DNA of 64,000 nt from Acidithiobacillus sp. AMEEHan (GTDB lineage Bacteria > Pseudomonadota > Gammaproteobacteria > Acidithiobacillales > Acidithiobacillaceae). Below the pieces are notes generated by a model. The model saw only the letters and a program-made list of their open reading frames with translations. It had not been told where the DNA came from and ran no database searches. Made by a program: the position numbers and the translations under genes. This document shows, piece after piece, positions 46,152 to 55,440 of the stretch. The stretch lies in assembly GCF_030996345.1 (NCBI RefSeq), contig NZ_CP118747.1, positions 2,044,001 through 2,108,000 on the forward strand, given 5' to 3'. The number at the start of each line of letters is the position of its first letter. Within the stretch, counting starts at the first letter, position 1.

Positions 46152-46816
46152 TGTCCGTGTTGCGCCCGGCGATAGCACTTCTGCTGGTCTATACACCCCT
46201 TGCCATGGCCAACACCCCAATCCTGCAAAGCGATTGTCAATTGACCAATTCCATTGCCATCACCCCTCCGTCACTTCGGGGCATGGCGACCTGGCTTGCT
46301 TGGCAGGACGACGGATCGGGAATGCAAGCCAGCTCGGAAAAGGAGCTGACGGCTGCCAGTAGCGTGCTTCCCTCCCCCTCTTGTGCGCTGGTTGAAAATC
46401 TTACCAATCATCGCCGCGTAGCGGTGCTGATCGACGAAAAGAGCCCGTCGGGCAGTTTTGGCTTGCTGCAGTTGGGGTCTGGCGCAGCACGGGCATTGGA
46501 CATCTTCGCTGCGACCCCGATCGAGGTGACAGGCTTGGCTGCCGCCGCGGATGCCTCGGTACCAGAATTGCCAGTGACATCTGACCAGCATTATCTTTGG
46601 TCCGCGGCATATTCCAGCGCCCGTGTGGCGCAAGTGCTGTGGGAAAAGATGCAGCGCGCCGGTATCGCGAAAACCCAGATCGCCCCCGGCATTGATCATG
46701 GATCTTGGGCCTATCGTTTGCGCTTGGGTCCGCTGCCGAGCAATCTTTCTCCCAGCATCCTGGCGCAAACCCTGCGCCACGCCGGATTCCCGTTTCATAC
46801 ATCAGAAAATGAGTAA
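46151..46816 (+). CDS. Exported protein, possibly RlpA-like (divergent)
   Basis: This 221-residue protein has a signal peptide (cleavage expected near residue 21, LAMANT). The middle (about residues 80-130: CALVENLTNHRRVAVLIDEK, then LLQLGSGAARALD) has the layout of the double-psi barrel of RlpA. However, the catalytic Asp context (usually NDRGP) is DEKSP, so lytic activity is doubtful. The C-terminal 75 residues could be a SPOR-like domain. The GTG start overlaps the dapE stop, and its end overlaps the sulfotransferase start, so it is part of this operon. The RlpA assignment is tentative. Confidence 0.5.
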   Translation: MSVLRPAIALLLVYTPLAMANTPILQSDCQLTNSIAITPPSLRGMATWLAWQDDGSGMQASSEKELTAASSVLPSPSCALVENLTNHRRVAVLIDEKSPSGSFGLLQLGSGAARALDIFAATPIEVTGLAAAADASVPELPVTSDQHYLWSAAYSSARVAQVLWEKMQRAGIAKTQIAPGIDHGSWAYRLRLGPLPSNLSPSILAQTLRHAGFPFHTSENE

Positions 46817-47769
46817 GATGCAAAACTGGCCTAATCTCTTTATCGTAGGTGCGGTAAAAAGTGGTACTACCTCCCTATGGGCGTATCTCAAGCAGCATCC
46901 TGAGATCTATTTTCCGGAGATGAAAGAGCCGCATTATTTCACGCATCCGCATCCGGTTCCGGAGCAACGTCACTGTATTCGTTATATCGATTCCGAAGAG
47001 CGTTACCTGCGTCTGTACCAAGATGCTGGCGGGGTGACTTATCGGGGCGATGCCAGCCCTTCCTACCTGTGGTCGGAAATCGCTGCGCAAGAGATCGCGC
47101 AATATTGTCCTGACAGCAAGATCATCATCATCCTGCGTGATCCGGTACAGCGGGCCTATGCGCAATATCTGATGGATTTCAATGAGGGGGTTACCGATCT
47201 CGACTTTTATCTCGCCTTGCAACGGGACTGGACGCGTCCAGACAAAGGTTGGGGCGTATCCCAGTTATATGTCGAGCTAGGTTTGTACCATGATCAGATT
47301 CAGCGCTATTTTTCGCTATTTGACCGTGATCAGGTGAAAATTCTTCTGTTAGAGGATCTGCAACGCAAGCCGCTGCAGGTTCTCCATAATCTGGCAGAAT
47401 TTCTGCAAATTTCCCCCTTGCCGTTGCAGCGGATCGATTTCCGTCGGGCGCATAATCACTACGCTCGCCCCCGCGGCAACTGGGCCCGGCGACTGGCTGG
47501 AAATCCTGTCAGCCGGACCATTGGCGAATATTTTTTTTCCGCAACGCTGGGGGGAATATATCTGGCGCAACCTTTTCTTGCGGGAGGAGAAAAAACCTGC
47601 CATGGATCCGCAAGCCCGAGACTGGTTGATCGAGCGTTTCCAGCCGGAAATGACGCGGCTCGAAAGATTGCTGCAGCGGCCTCTTCCCGAACTGCGACGA
47701 AGTTGGTCGGAAACTGGCCCGCTCAATACGTCCGACTATCCGCTGTCGACGGAGTCGCGCTTGCGGTAG
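46809..47769 (+). pseudogene. Sulfotransferase domain protein, one frameshift
   Basis: The PAPS-dependent sulfotransferase fold is clear. The 5'-phosphosulfate loop is NLFIVGAVKSGTTSLWAYLK (residues 10-29), the 3'-phosphate motif is IILRDPVQRAYAQYLMD (about 102-118), and a later segment is VKILLLEDLQRKP. The frame breaks at a run of eight T (47531-47538). With seven T it would continue as EYFFPQRWGEYIWRNLF and end at 47769, with the usual DPQARDWLIERFQPEMTRLE tail. In the given frame it runs on into ppsA as a false 1199-residue fusion. The acceptor of the sulfate group is unknown; a surface glycan is possible. Confidence 0.8.
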
Positions 47770-47822
47770 CCAGGGGTGGGGTCTATCTTCAAAGGAGCAT
47801 GTCCGTTTTGGAGGGGCCTACC

Positions 47823-50222
47823 GTGGAATACATCCGCTTCTTTGCCGAAATCGGGATCGATGACATCGCTCTAGTGGGCGGGAAGAACGCTTCCCTCGGG
47901 GAAATGTATCGGGCCCTGCGCCCGCTGGGGGTACGGGTACCCAACGGCTTCGCCATTACCGCCCACGCTTACCGGGATCTGCTCGACCACCACCGGGCTT
48001 GGCCCAGGCTACACGAAATCCTCGACGGCTTACAGGCGCATGAGGTCGAGGATCTTGCGCGACGCGGCAAGGCAGCGCGGGAGCTGATTTACAGTCTGGA
48101 GTTGCCCGAGCAACTGCAGGACGAGATTCTCGCCGCCTACGCCCGCCTGCGCGACGAATATGGCGAAAACCTCTCGCTCGCCATCCGCTCCTCTGCCACT
48201 GCTGAAGACCTGCCCACCGCGAGTTTCGCCGGTCAGCAGGATACCTTTCTCAACGTCAGTGGTGAAGCGGATCTACTCGACGCCTGCCGGCGCTGTTTTG
48301 CCAGCCTCTTCACCGATCGCGCCATCCATTATCGTATCGACGAGGGCTTCGACCACTTTCAGGTCGCGCTCTCCATTGGTGTCATGAAAATGGTGCGCTC
48401 GGACCTCGCGAGCAGTGGGGTGATGTTCTCTCTTGATACGGAAACCGGTTTTCGCGATGTCATTTTCATTACCTCCTCGTACGGACTGGGAGAAAACGTC
48501 GTGCAGGGATCGGTCAACCCCGACGAATTCTATGTCTTCAAGTCCGGATTTCGGCGGGGAAAGCGGGCGGTGCTGCGGCGTGTTCTCGGTAGCAAAAAAC
48601 TCAAAATGGTCTACGCTGCCGACAGCACCCGTCATGGGGTGCGTAATATCGCGACCACGGCCGCTGAACAGCAGCGCTTTTCCTTGGCGGACGAAGATGT
48701 TCTCACCCTCGCCGGCTACGCCATCCAGATTGAAGAACACTACAGCAAGGCGATCGGTGAAGAGCGCCCCATGGATATGGAGTGGGCCAAGGACGGCGAA
48801 GACGGTCAACTGTACGTCGTGCAGGCGCGCCCGGAGACCGTCGCCTCCCAGCGCAAGGGCACGGTGTTGCAGGAATATTATCTGCGCGAGCGGGGCACGG
48901 TACTCGTCAGCGGCCGCGCCGTAGGGAGTAAGATCGCTGCGGGTCAGGCGCGACACATTGCGACTTTGGGGGAACTGCATTTCTTCCAGCCAGGGGAAAT
49001 TCTGGTGGCCGATAACACCACTCCCGATTGGGAGCCGGTGATGAAACTTGCCGCCGGTATTGTCACCGAGCGTGGTGGCCGTACCTGTCATGCTGCCATC
49101 ATCGCGCGGGAATTGGGCATTCCGGCAGTGGTGGGTGCTGAGCACGCCATGAGCAAGATCCCAGATGGAAAGCCGGTAACCATCTCCTGCGCGGAGGGGG
49201 AAGTTGGCAATGTCTATGCTGACGCCCTGCATTTTGAGGTGGTGGAAACTGATCTGTCCGGATTGCCCCGGCCCAAAACGGAAATCATGATGAATCTGGG
49301 TGACCCTGAGCTGGCCTTTCAATTGCAGGCCTTGCCCAATGATGGTGTCGGACTGGCGCGGATGGAATTCATCATTGCCAATGCCATCAAGGTCCATCCC
49401 TTGGCTCTGCTACACCCCGAACGGCTCAGTGACGCGCAGGTGCGTCGGGAGATCAAGCGACTGACCGCCGAATATTCGAGCCCGGAAGAATATTTCGTGC
49501 AACGTCTGTCCGAGGGGGTCGGGACCATTGCCGCCGCCTTTTACCCGAAGCCCGTCGTGCTGCGTACCTCGGACTTCAAAAGCAACGAGTATGCCGCGCT
49601 GATCGGCGGTACGGATTTTGAGCCCGAAGAGGCCAATCCCATGTTGGGTTTCCGCGGTGCCTCGCGTTACGCCCACCCCAATTATGAAGAGGGATTTCGC
49701 CTCGAATGTCGCGCGATTCTGCGCGTGCGTGAGGAAATGGGGCTGGACAATGTCATCGTCATGCTGCCTTTCGTCCGCCGGGTAGAGGAGGCCGACGCCG
49801 TGTTGGCAAAGATGGCCGAATTTGGCCTACGTCGGGGCGAAAATGGTTTGCAGGTCTACGCCATGTGTGAAGTACCCAGCAACGTCTTACTGATCGATGA
49901 CTTTGCCAAACGCTTCGATGGCTTTTCCATTGGCAGCAACGACCTGACCCAGCTTGCGCTAGGGGTCGATCGGGACTCCGCCATTGTTGCCTTCGACTAC
50001 GACGAGCGCGATCCCGCGGTGAAGGTGCTCATCCAACAGGCCATAGATGGCTGCCGGCGTAACCACATCCACTCCGGTCTCTGTGGCCAGGCGCCCTCGG
50101 ATTATCCGGAAATGGCGGAATTTCTGGTACGGCTGGGCATTGATTCCATTAGCCTCAATCCGGATACCATTCTTTCCACTACCCGTCAGGTTCTGGAGCT
50201 GGAGAAATCTCTGCATCGATAA
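47823..50222 (+). CDS. ppsA: Phosphoenolpyruvate synthase
   Basis: PpsA converts pyruvate and ATP to phosphoenolpyruvate, AMP and phosphate, feeding gluconeogenesis. From the GTG at 47823 (with GGAGG 8 bases upstream) it is 799 residues, the usual length. An ATG at 47799 has its GGAG only one base away. Domains in order are the PPDK N-terminal ATP-binding domain (ALVGGKNASLGEMYRAL; SAIRSSATAEDLP-type LAIRSSATAEDLPTASFAGQ), the phosphohistidine domain with catalytic His in TERGGRTCHAAIIARELG, and the PEP-binding TIM barrel (FSIGSNDLTQLALGVDRDS, SGLCGQAPSDYP). It heads the gluconeogenic/pyruvate block. Confidence 0.95.
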   Translation: MEYIRFFAEIGIDDIALVGGKNASLGEMYRALRPLGVRVPNGFAITAHAYRDLLDHHRAWPRLHEILDGLQAHEVEDLARRGKAARELIYSLELPEQLQDEILAAYARLRDEYGENLSLAIRSSATAEDLPTASFAGQQDTFLNVSGEADLLDACRRCFASLFTDRAIHYRIDEGFDHFQVALSIGVMKMVRSDLASSGVMFSLDTETGFRDVIFITSSYGLGENVVQGSVNPDEFYVFKSGFRRGKRAVLRRVLGSKKLKMVYAADSTRHGVRNIATTAAEQQRFSLADEDVLTLAGYAIQIEEHYSKAIGEERPMDMEWAKDGEDGQLYVVQARPETVASQRKGTVLQEYYLRERGTVLVSGRAVGSKIAAGQARHIATLGELHFFQPGEILVADNTTPDWEPVMKLAAGIVTERGGRTCHAAIIARELGIPAVVGAEHAMSKIPDGKPVTISCAEGEVGNVYADALHFEVVETDLSGLPRPKTEIMMNLGDPELAFQLQALPNDGVGLARMEFIIANAIKVHPLALLHPERLSDAQVRREIKRLTAEYSSPEEYFVQRLSEGVGTIAAAFYPKPVVLRTSDFKSNEYAALIGGTDFEPEEANPMLGFRGASRYAHPNYEEGFRLECRAILRVREEMGLDNVIVMLPFVRRVEEADAVLAKMAEFGLRRGENGLQVYAMCEVPSNVLLIDDFAKRFDGFSIGSNDLTQLALGVDRDSAIVAFDYDERDPAVKVLIQQAIDGCRRNHIHSGLCGQAPSDYPEMAEFLVRLGIDSISLNPDTILSTTRQVLELEKSLHR

Positions 50223-50253
50223 GGTCAATTTTTTGCTGGATGAGGAGCTCGGG

Positions 50254-51774
50254 ATGCCCGATAAAAAGGTTCTGCTGGTGATTTTTGATGGCTTTGGGCT
50301 CAACCCCAATCGCGCCTTCAATGGCTGGGCGCAGGCGCGGACCCCACATCTCGATCATTACTTTGCCAGCAACCCGCACAGTGCCCTGCAGGCCTCCGGG
50401 CGGGCGGTGGGCTTGCCGGATGGGCAGTTTGGTAATTCCGAGGTGGGGCACCTGACCCTGGGTTCCGGACGCATCCTCAAACAGGATCTGCTGCGCATTG
50501 CTGATGCCATTGCCGATGGCAGCTTGGAGCAGTTGCCCAACTGGCAGAAAATACTGCAGAAAAGCAAACGCATTCATCTGATCGGCATGGTCTCCGATGG
50601 CGGCGTGCATTCGCATATCGAGCATCTCTTGGCAATGCTGCCCTTGTTGGTGCGGGCCGGTATGGAACCGGTCGTTCATTTCATCAGCGATGGTCGAGAT
50701 ACGCCCCCGCGCAGCGCCGATCGCTTCGTGAAGCGCCTGCAGGAGGCCTTGCAGCAGCTCGGCACGGGCCGTATCGCTACTTTGTCCGGCCGCTACTATG
50801 CCATGGACCGGGCTCGGCACTGGGAGCGCACGGAAAAGGCTTGGCGAGCCATGCTGTTGGGTGATGGGCAATCGGCAGAGGATGCCATGAGTGCTGTGCA
50901 GGCGGGCTGGCAACGAGATGGCGGGGATGAGTTCATTCAACCCACGGTGATTGGCGATCCGCAAAAGGCGCGCATTGCCGCCGATGATCCGGTGCTTTTC
51001 TTCAACTTCCGCTCCGACCGCATGCGCCAGCTCTGTGCCGCTATCGCCCTGCCCCATTTTGCCGAGTTTGATCGCGGCAGTGAAAGCGCGCGTATCAGTA
51101 CCTGCATGACCGCCTATGACGAGAGCTTCGATCTACCGGTATTGTTTCCGACCGAAATCCCCACGCAGGTGTTGGCAGAGGTCCTTGCCGATGCCGGCTT
51201 GGCACAGTTCCACTGTGCAGAAACTGAAAAGTACGCTCATGTGACCTATTTCTTCAATGGCGGCCGCGAGGAGGTTTTCCCTCTGGAGGAGCGTGAGATC
51301 ATCCCCTCCCCCGCCGTCGCCACTTATGACCTGCAACCGGAGATGAGCGCGCCGGCAGTGGCGGATCGCGTCATGGCCGCATTACGGTCGGACAACTACG
51401 CTTTTGTATTGGTCAATTTCGCCAATGGCGACATGGTCGGCCATACCGCCAAGATTCCCGCCATCCTCCGCGCCGTCGAGACCTTGGACCTGCAATTTCA
51501 TCGGGTTACGCAGGTGGCCTTGGCGCACGGGTATCGGGTCATTCTCACCGCCGATCATGGTAACTGCGATGAAATGGTCGACCCCGTCAGTGGCGAGCCG
51601 CACACCCAGCATACCGTCTACCCGGTGCCCTTCTTGCTGCTGGGCGAGCCCGGAGCGCGCCTCGGCATTGGTGCTGGTTTGGCCGACGTCGCGCCTACCA
51701 TACTGGATCTGTTGGGAGTGGAGAAACCTGCAGCGATGACGGGGCGCAGCCTGCTCCTGCATGCCGAGCTGTAA
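50254..51774 (+). CDS. gpmI: 2,3-bisphosphoglycerate-independent phosphoglycerate mutase
   Basis: This 506-residue alkaline-phosphatase-superfamily enzyme interconverts 3- and 2-phosphoglycerate. The N-terminal metal Asp is in VIFDGFGLNP, the catalytic Ser is in FGNSEVGHLTLGSGR, and HFISDGRDTPP, FFNFRSDRMRQL and the C-terminal metal motifs VNFANGDMVGHT and LTADHGNCDEM are all in place. The ATG at 50254 follows GAGGAG. It is 31 bases downstream of ppsA, the next enzyme but one (enolase lies between) in gluconeogenesis. Confidence 0.94.
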   Translation: MPDKKVLLVIFDGFGLNPNRAFNGWAQARTPHLDHYFASNPHSALQASGRAVGLPDGQFGNSEVGHLTLGSGRILKQDLLRIADAIADGSLEQLPNWQKILQKSKRIHLIGMVSDGGVHSHIEHLLAMLPLLVRAGMEPVVHFISDGRDTPPRSADRFVKRLQEALQQLGTGRIATLSGRYYAMDRARHWERTEKAWRAMLLGDGQSAEDAMSAVQAGWQRDGGDEFIQPTVIGDPQKARIAADDPVLFFNFRSDRMRQLCAAIALPHFAEFDRGSESARISTCMTAYDESFDLPVLFPTEIPTQVLAEVLADAGLAQFHCAETEKYAHVTYFFNGGREEVFPLEEREIIPSPAVATYDLQPEMSAPAVADRVMAALRSDNYAFVLVNFANGDMVGHTAKIPAILRAVETLDLQFHRVTQVALAHGYRVILTADHGNCDEMVDPVSGEPHTQHTVYPVPFLLLGEPGARLGIGAGLADVAPTILDLLGVEKPAAMTGRSLLLHAEL

Positions 51775-51859
51775 AAAGAGACTTGCCCATTCCCGATAGA
51801 CTGTCTACGCTAAATTCCGAGGGCAAGATCGGAATTGCCAATGGTTCAGGGAGGTCGTC

Positions 51860-52213
51860 ATGCCGGAAATGCAGGATCGCATCACGCAAATTGAAGAACT
51901 CACCCAACGTCTCAAGGAGCAATATCCTTCAGAAATCAATAGCTTTCTCGCCTTTATGGGAAAAGCGGAAGGCAGTCCGGCACTGAGCAAGGCGCAAAAG
52001 GAACTGATCAATGTGGGGTTGGCCGTCGCAGCACAATGCGAGTGGTGTATCGCCCTGCATGTGCATGGTGCCGTCAAGGCGGGCGCGAGCCGCGATGAGA
52101 TCATGAGTGCTGCCTTCCAGGCAGTGCTCATGCATGGTGGTCCGGCCCTGATGTATTTGGTGCCGCTTACCAAGGCTCTCGATGAGTTTCTCCCGGAGGC
52201 GGGCCATGCATAG
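51860..52213 (+). CDS. Carboxymuconolactone decarboxylase / AhpD-like protein
   Basis: This 117-residue helical protein has the AhpD-like active-site motif CEWCIALHVHGAVKAGAS (C-x2-C ... H-x3). This fits a thiol-disulfide or peroxidase-reducing role rather than a true decarboxylase. In Mycobacterium, AhpD is reduced by lipoamide-bearing E2 proteins. Here the gene directly precedes and overlaps pdhA, so a link to lipoyl redox chemistry is attractive but inferred. GGGAGG lies 9 bases before the ATG. Confidence 0.82.
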   Translation: MPEMQDRITQIEELTQRLKEQYPSEINSFLAFMGKAEGSPALSKAQKELINVGLAVAAQCEWCIALHVHGAVKAGASRDEIMSAAFQAVLMHGGPALMYLVPLTKALDEFLPEAGHA

Positions 52214-53255
52214 TGCGGATCCCGTTTTTTTGCTGCGCCAGATGCTACGCGCCCGCGCCCTGGAGGAGACCGCGGCAGAAGAGTACGCCGCTGGCAGGAT
52301 TGCAGGTTTTTTACATCTCTACCCTGGGGAGGAGGCAGTGGCAGCCGGAGTGCTCAGTTGCGCCGAACCCGGTGACTATATCGTCAGCACCTACCGCGAG
52401 CACGTACACGCCCTCCTGCGTGGCATTCCGGCGGCGGCCATTCTCGCAGAACTCCTTGGGAAAAAGACCGGAGTAAGCGGGGGAATGGGCGGTTCCATGC
52501 ACCTCTTCGATGCGCAGAGGCGCTTTCTCGGGGGCTACGCCATAGTCGGTGAGACCTTTCCCATTGCCCTGGGGGCTGGCTATGCCGTCGCCTATCGTCA
52601 GCTACCCGAGGCAGTCATTTGCTTCTTTGGCGACGGTGCGGTCAATCAAGGAACCTTCCATGAATCCCTGAACATGGCAGCCCTATGGCGTCTACCCATC
52701 CTTTTTGTCTGCGAAAACAATCACTATCAGATCGGTACGGAAATCCATCGCCACTCTGCTGTGGTTGAGGTCTATCGCCGCGCCTGCGCCTACAATATCC
52801 CTGCCGAGCGGATCAATGGCATGGACGTCCTTGCGGTGCAGCAGGCCGCCGAGCAGGCCCTGGCACTCATTCGCGCTGGTCAGGGTCCGCAGTTTCTCGA
52901 GTTCGAGACCTACCGCTACCGCGGCCATTCCATGGCCGATCCTGGCGCATATCGCCCGGCCAGCGAGGTACAAGCCTATCAAAGCCAAGATCCCATCAAG
53001 GAACTGGAAGGCGAGTTGTTCACCCAGGCCAATTGTCCCGCAGGTGATTGCGTACGACAATTTCAAGAGCAATGCTGTGCCGCTGGTCATCTCAGTAGTG
53101 AGGGACTGCGACAGCTGCAGGAAGAAATCGCCGCGGAAATGCGGACGGCCCTCGCCGACGCGCAGGCTGCGCCAATGCCAAGCCTTACGGAGGCGCAGGC
53201 AATCTTTCAGAAAAACCATCGCTTCGAGAATTTCTTTGGGAGGGGTGTAGCATGA
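52206..53255 (+). CDS. pdhA: Pyruvate dehydrogenase E1 component, alpha subunit
   Basis: This 349-residue thiamine-diphosphate enzyme subunit decarboxylates pyruvate. The ThDP-binding motif is FFGDGAVNQGTFHESLNMAA, ending in ENN (about residues 140-173). The regulatory-loop region EFETYRYRGHSMADPG is present. The short N-terminus and separate alpha and beta genes fit the alpha2beta2 type. The ATG at 52206 lies inside the AhpD-like gene and has GGAGG before it. The stop overlaps pdhB as ATGA. Confidence 0.93.
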   Translation: MHSADPVFLLRQMLRARALEETAAEEYAAGRIAGFLHLYPGEEAVAAGVLSCAEPGDYIVSTYREHVHALLRGIPAAAILAELLGKKTGVSGGMGGSMHLFDAQRRFLGGYAIVGETFPIALGAGYAVAYRQLPEAVICFFGDGAVNQGTFHESLNMAALWRLPILFVCENNHYQIGTEIHRHSAVVEVYRRACAYNIPAERINGMDVLAVQQAAEQALALIRAGQGPQFLEFETYRYRGHSMADPGAYRPASEVQAYQSQDPIKELEGELFTQANCPAGDCVRQFQEQCCAAGHLSSEGLRQLQEEIAAEMRTALADAQAAPMPSLTEAQAIFQKNHRFENFFGRGVA

Positions 53256-54244
53256 CGGAGTTGCTGTACTGGCAGGCCCTGAACCGCGCCCTGGACGAAG
53301 AGATGGCGCAGGACGATAAGGTGTTTCTCTTGGGTGAGGATGTCGGCCTCTATGGGGGCACCTATCGCGTCAGCGAAGGGCTCCTGGCCAAGTATGGCGA
53401 GTGGCGGGTGCGCGATACCCCGATCTCTGAAAACAGCTTTACCGGACTCGGTGTCGGCGCTGCGATGTTGGGACTGCGGCCAGTGGTGGAGATCATGACC
53501 ATCAATTTCGCCCTCCTCGCCCTCGATGCTTTGGTCAATATGGCGAGCAAGATCCCGTTCATGTCTGGTGGTCAGTTTCCCATGGCCTTGACGGTGCGAA
53601 TGCCAGGCGGGGTCGCCAAACAGTTGGGGGCACAGCACTCGCAGCGCCTCGAACATACCCTGATGAATGTTCCCGGCCTGCGTATCGTCGTTCCTGCAAC
53701 TCCTCAGGATGCCTACTGGCAACTTCGGCAGGCCATCCGCTCAGATGACCCGATCATCGTCCTCGAACACGAACTCCTGTACTTCCGCAAAGGAGAAGTG
53801 GTAACGAGTGGTAGTCCCTTACCCATACATGCAGCAGTGATCCGTCGTCCGGGACGCGATCTGACTTGTATCGCCTATTCGCGTATGGTGGAAGTAGCCT
53901 TGGCGGCGGCGGAGGAGCTCGCAAGGGATGGCATCGAAATGGAGGTCATCGATCTCCGCAGTCTCTCTCCCGTTGACTGGGAGCCCTGTGTGCAGTCGAT
54001 TGCCAGGACCCATCGTGCTTTGGTCTTGGAAGAAGATTGCCGCTTTGCCGGTGCCGGCGCTGAAATCGTTGCGACTATGCAAGAGCGCTGTTTCTATTTT
54101 CTGGACCGCCCCATCCAACGCACAGCCGGTCTCGATCTTCCCACGCCCTTTGCCGCGGAGCTGGAGTCCGCCACTATCCCCAATGTCGAGCGGACCTGTC
54201 AGGCAGCCAGAGACCTCGTCCAAATGTCAGGAGCAAACGCATGA
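53252..54244 (+). CDS. pdhB: Pyruvate dehydrogenase E1 component, beta subunit
   Basis: This 330-residue transketolase-like partner of PdhA is recognised by VFLLGEDVGLYGGTYRVSEG, the ThDP-activating Glu in VVEIMTINFALLALDALVNM, and the C-terminal transketolase domain (EMEVIDLRSLSPVDWE, ALVLEEDCRFAGAGAEIVAT). ATGA overlaps on both sides show tight coupling with pdhA and the E2 gene. The sequence resembles the cyanobacterial/plastid-type PDH beta subunit more than the enteric single-chain E1. Confidence 0.94.
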   Translation: MTELLYWQALNRALDEEMAQDDKVFLLGEDVGLYGGTYRVSEGLLAKYGEWRVRDTPISENSFTGLGVGAAMLGLRPVVEIMTINFALLALDALVNMASKIPFMSGGQFPMALTVRMPGGVAKQLGAQHSQRLEHTLMNVPGLRIVVPATPQDAYWQLRQAIRSDDPIIVLEHELLYFRKGEVVTSGSPLPIHAAVIRRPGRDLTCIAYSRMVEVALAAAEELARDGIEMEVIDLRSLSPVDWEPCVQSIARTHRALVLEEDCRFAGAGAEIVATMQERCFYFLDRPIQRTAGLDLPTPFAAELESATIPNVERTCQAARDLVQMSGANA

Positions 54245-55431
54245 AACAGGAAGTCATTATGCCCGTCCTGTCGGATACCATGCAGACTGGACGCTTGGTT
54301 CGCTGGAACAAGGCCGTCGGCGATGCGGTAAATAAGGGAGATGCCCTCGCCGAAGTCGAAACCGACAAGGCGATACTGGATGTGGAGGCCTTCCAGGATG
54401 GCTTCCTGGCTGGCCCACTGGCGCCAGTGGATACGGATATCCCGGTGCGCTCGGTGATCGCCTGGCTGGTGGATAGCAGAGAGGAGCTAGACACCGCGTC
54501 TTCGAGCAAGACTGCAGCCCCTGGCACCGGCGCCCAAGCCGCCAACCCTGCGCCGCCCGTTCCGGAGAGTTCTCACGAAACAGCGCCGCATGCAGCCGCG
54601 CAAGAGACGGTCTCGACCACTACTGTGGCCGAGCCTTACCCCCCACACACAGTGTCAGATGGCGTTCTTGCTAGCCCGTATGCCCGTGCTCTGGCTCAGG
54701 AACTGGGAATAGACCTGAGCACTTTGGGCACCGGCCCCATCGACAGCCCTCGCGTGCTGGCGGCGGCACTGCGCGGCCCGCTGCCAGATCTCAGTGCCGG
54801 CCCGAACTACCAGATCGAGCGCCTCGCCGAAGTACGTGCCGCGGCGGCCCGGAATATGCAGTCTGCCGTGCAGACGCCGGCCTTTCAGATTAGCGCACGC
54901 CTGCCCATCAGCACGCTGCAAGCGCAGGCCAAAGCCGCGAAACAGAGTTTCACCCTCGTTCTGGCACGCGCATGTGCCCTGACGGTCGCTGAAGACCCCT
55001 GGTTCAACCATCTCTGGACGCCGCGGGGACTGGCAAAGCGCGAACGGGTGGATGTGGCGATTGCCGTGGATACCGGCGATGCCCTGCTGACGCCGGTCCT
55101 GCGTGATGCGGCCCGGCGTCCGCTCAAGGAACTGGCGGAAGACTGGCGCATTCTACTTGGCAAGATCAAAAGAGGTCGCTTGGCTCCCGAGGATTATCGG
55201 GGGGGTACTTTCTACCTTTCCAATCTCGGGGTCTTTGACGTGGTGCAAAGCTTCGACGCCATCGTCCCTCTCGGTGCTGCAGCCATCTTGGCGGTAGCGG
55301 CAACCCAGGCCGATGGCAGCGGTGACTGTACCTTGAGTTGTGACCACCGAGTGATCTTTGGCGCCGATGCCGCCCGCTTTCTGCAGCGCCTTCGCGAGCG
55401 CATCGCCAATCCAGCCTGGCTGGATACCTGA
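54241..55431 (+). CDS. pdhC: Dihydrolipoamide acetyltransferase (PDH E2)
   Basis: This 396-residue E2 core has one lipoyl domain at residues 1-78 (lipoylated K43 in EVETDKAILDVEA), an Ala/Pro/Thr linker, a peripheral-subunit-binding domain near 140-180 (SPYARALAQELGIDLSTLGT), and the acetyltransferase domain. The active-site His is in SCDHRVIFGADAARFL, where the usual D-H-R-x-x-D-G has Phe for the second Asp. Plastid-type E2 proteins have Tyr there, so the change is probably lineage-specific. No E3 (lpd) gene is beside it. ackA follows after 9 bases. Confidence 0.92.
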   Translation: MKQEVIMPVLSDTMQTGRLVRWNKAVGDAVNKGDALAEVETDKAILDVEAFQDGFLAGPLAPVDTDIPVRSVIAWLVDSREELDTASSSKTAAPGTGAQAANPAPPVPESSHETAPHAAAQETVSTTTVAEPYPPHTVSDGVLASPYARALAQELGIDLSTLGTGPIDSPRVLAAALRGPLPDLSAGPNYQIERLAEVRAAAARNMQSAVQTPAFQISARLPISTLQAQAKAAKQSFTLVLARACALTVAEDPWFNHLWTPRGLAKRERVDVAIAVDTGDALLTPVLRDAARRPLKELAEDWRILLGKIKRGRLAPEDYRGGTFYLSNLGVFDVVQSFDAIVPLGAAAILAVAATQADGSGDCTLSCDHRVIFGADAARFLQRLRERIANPAWLDT

Positions 55432-55440
55432 GAAGCGCGC

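Noticed and set aside
46623-50222. Apparent 1199-residue sulfotransferase-PEP synthase fusion
   Set aside because: The join passes through nonsense-like sequence after a T8 run, while the true sulfotransferase C-terminus is in another frame and ppsA has its own start and ribosome binding site.
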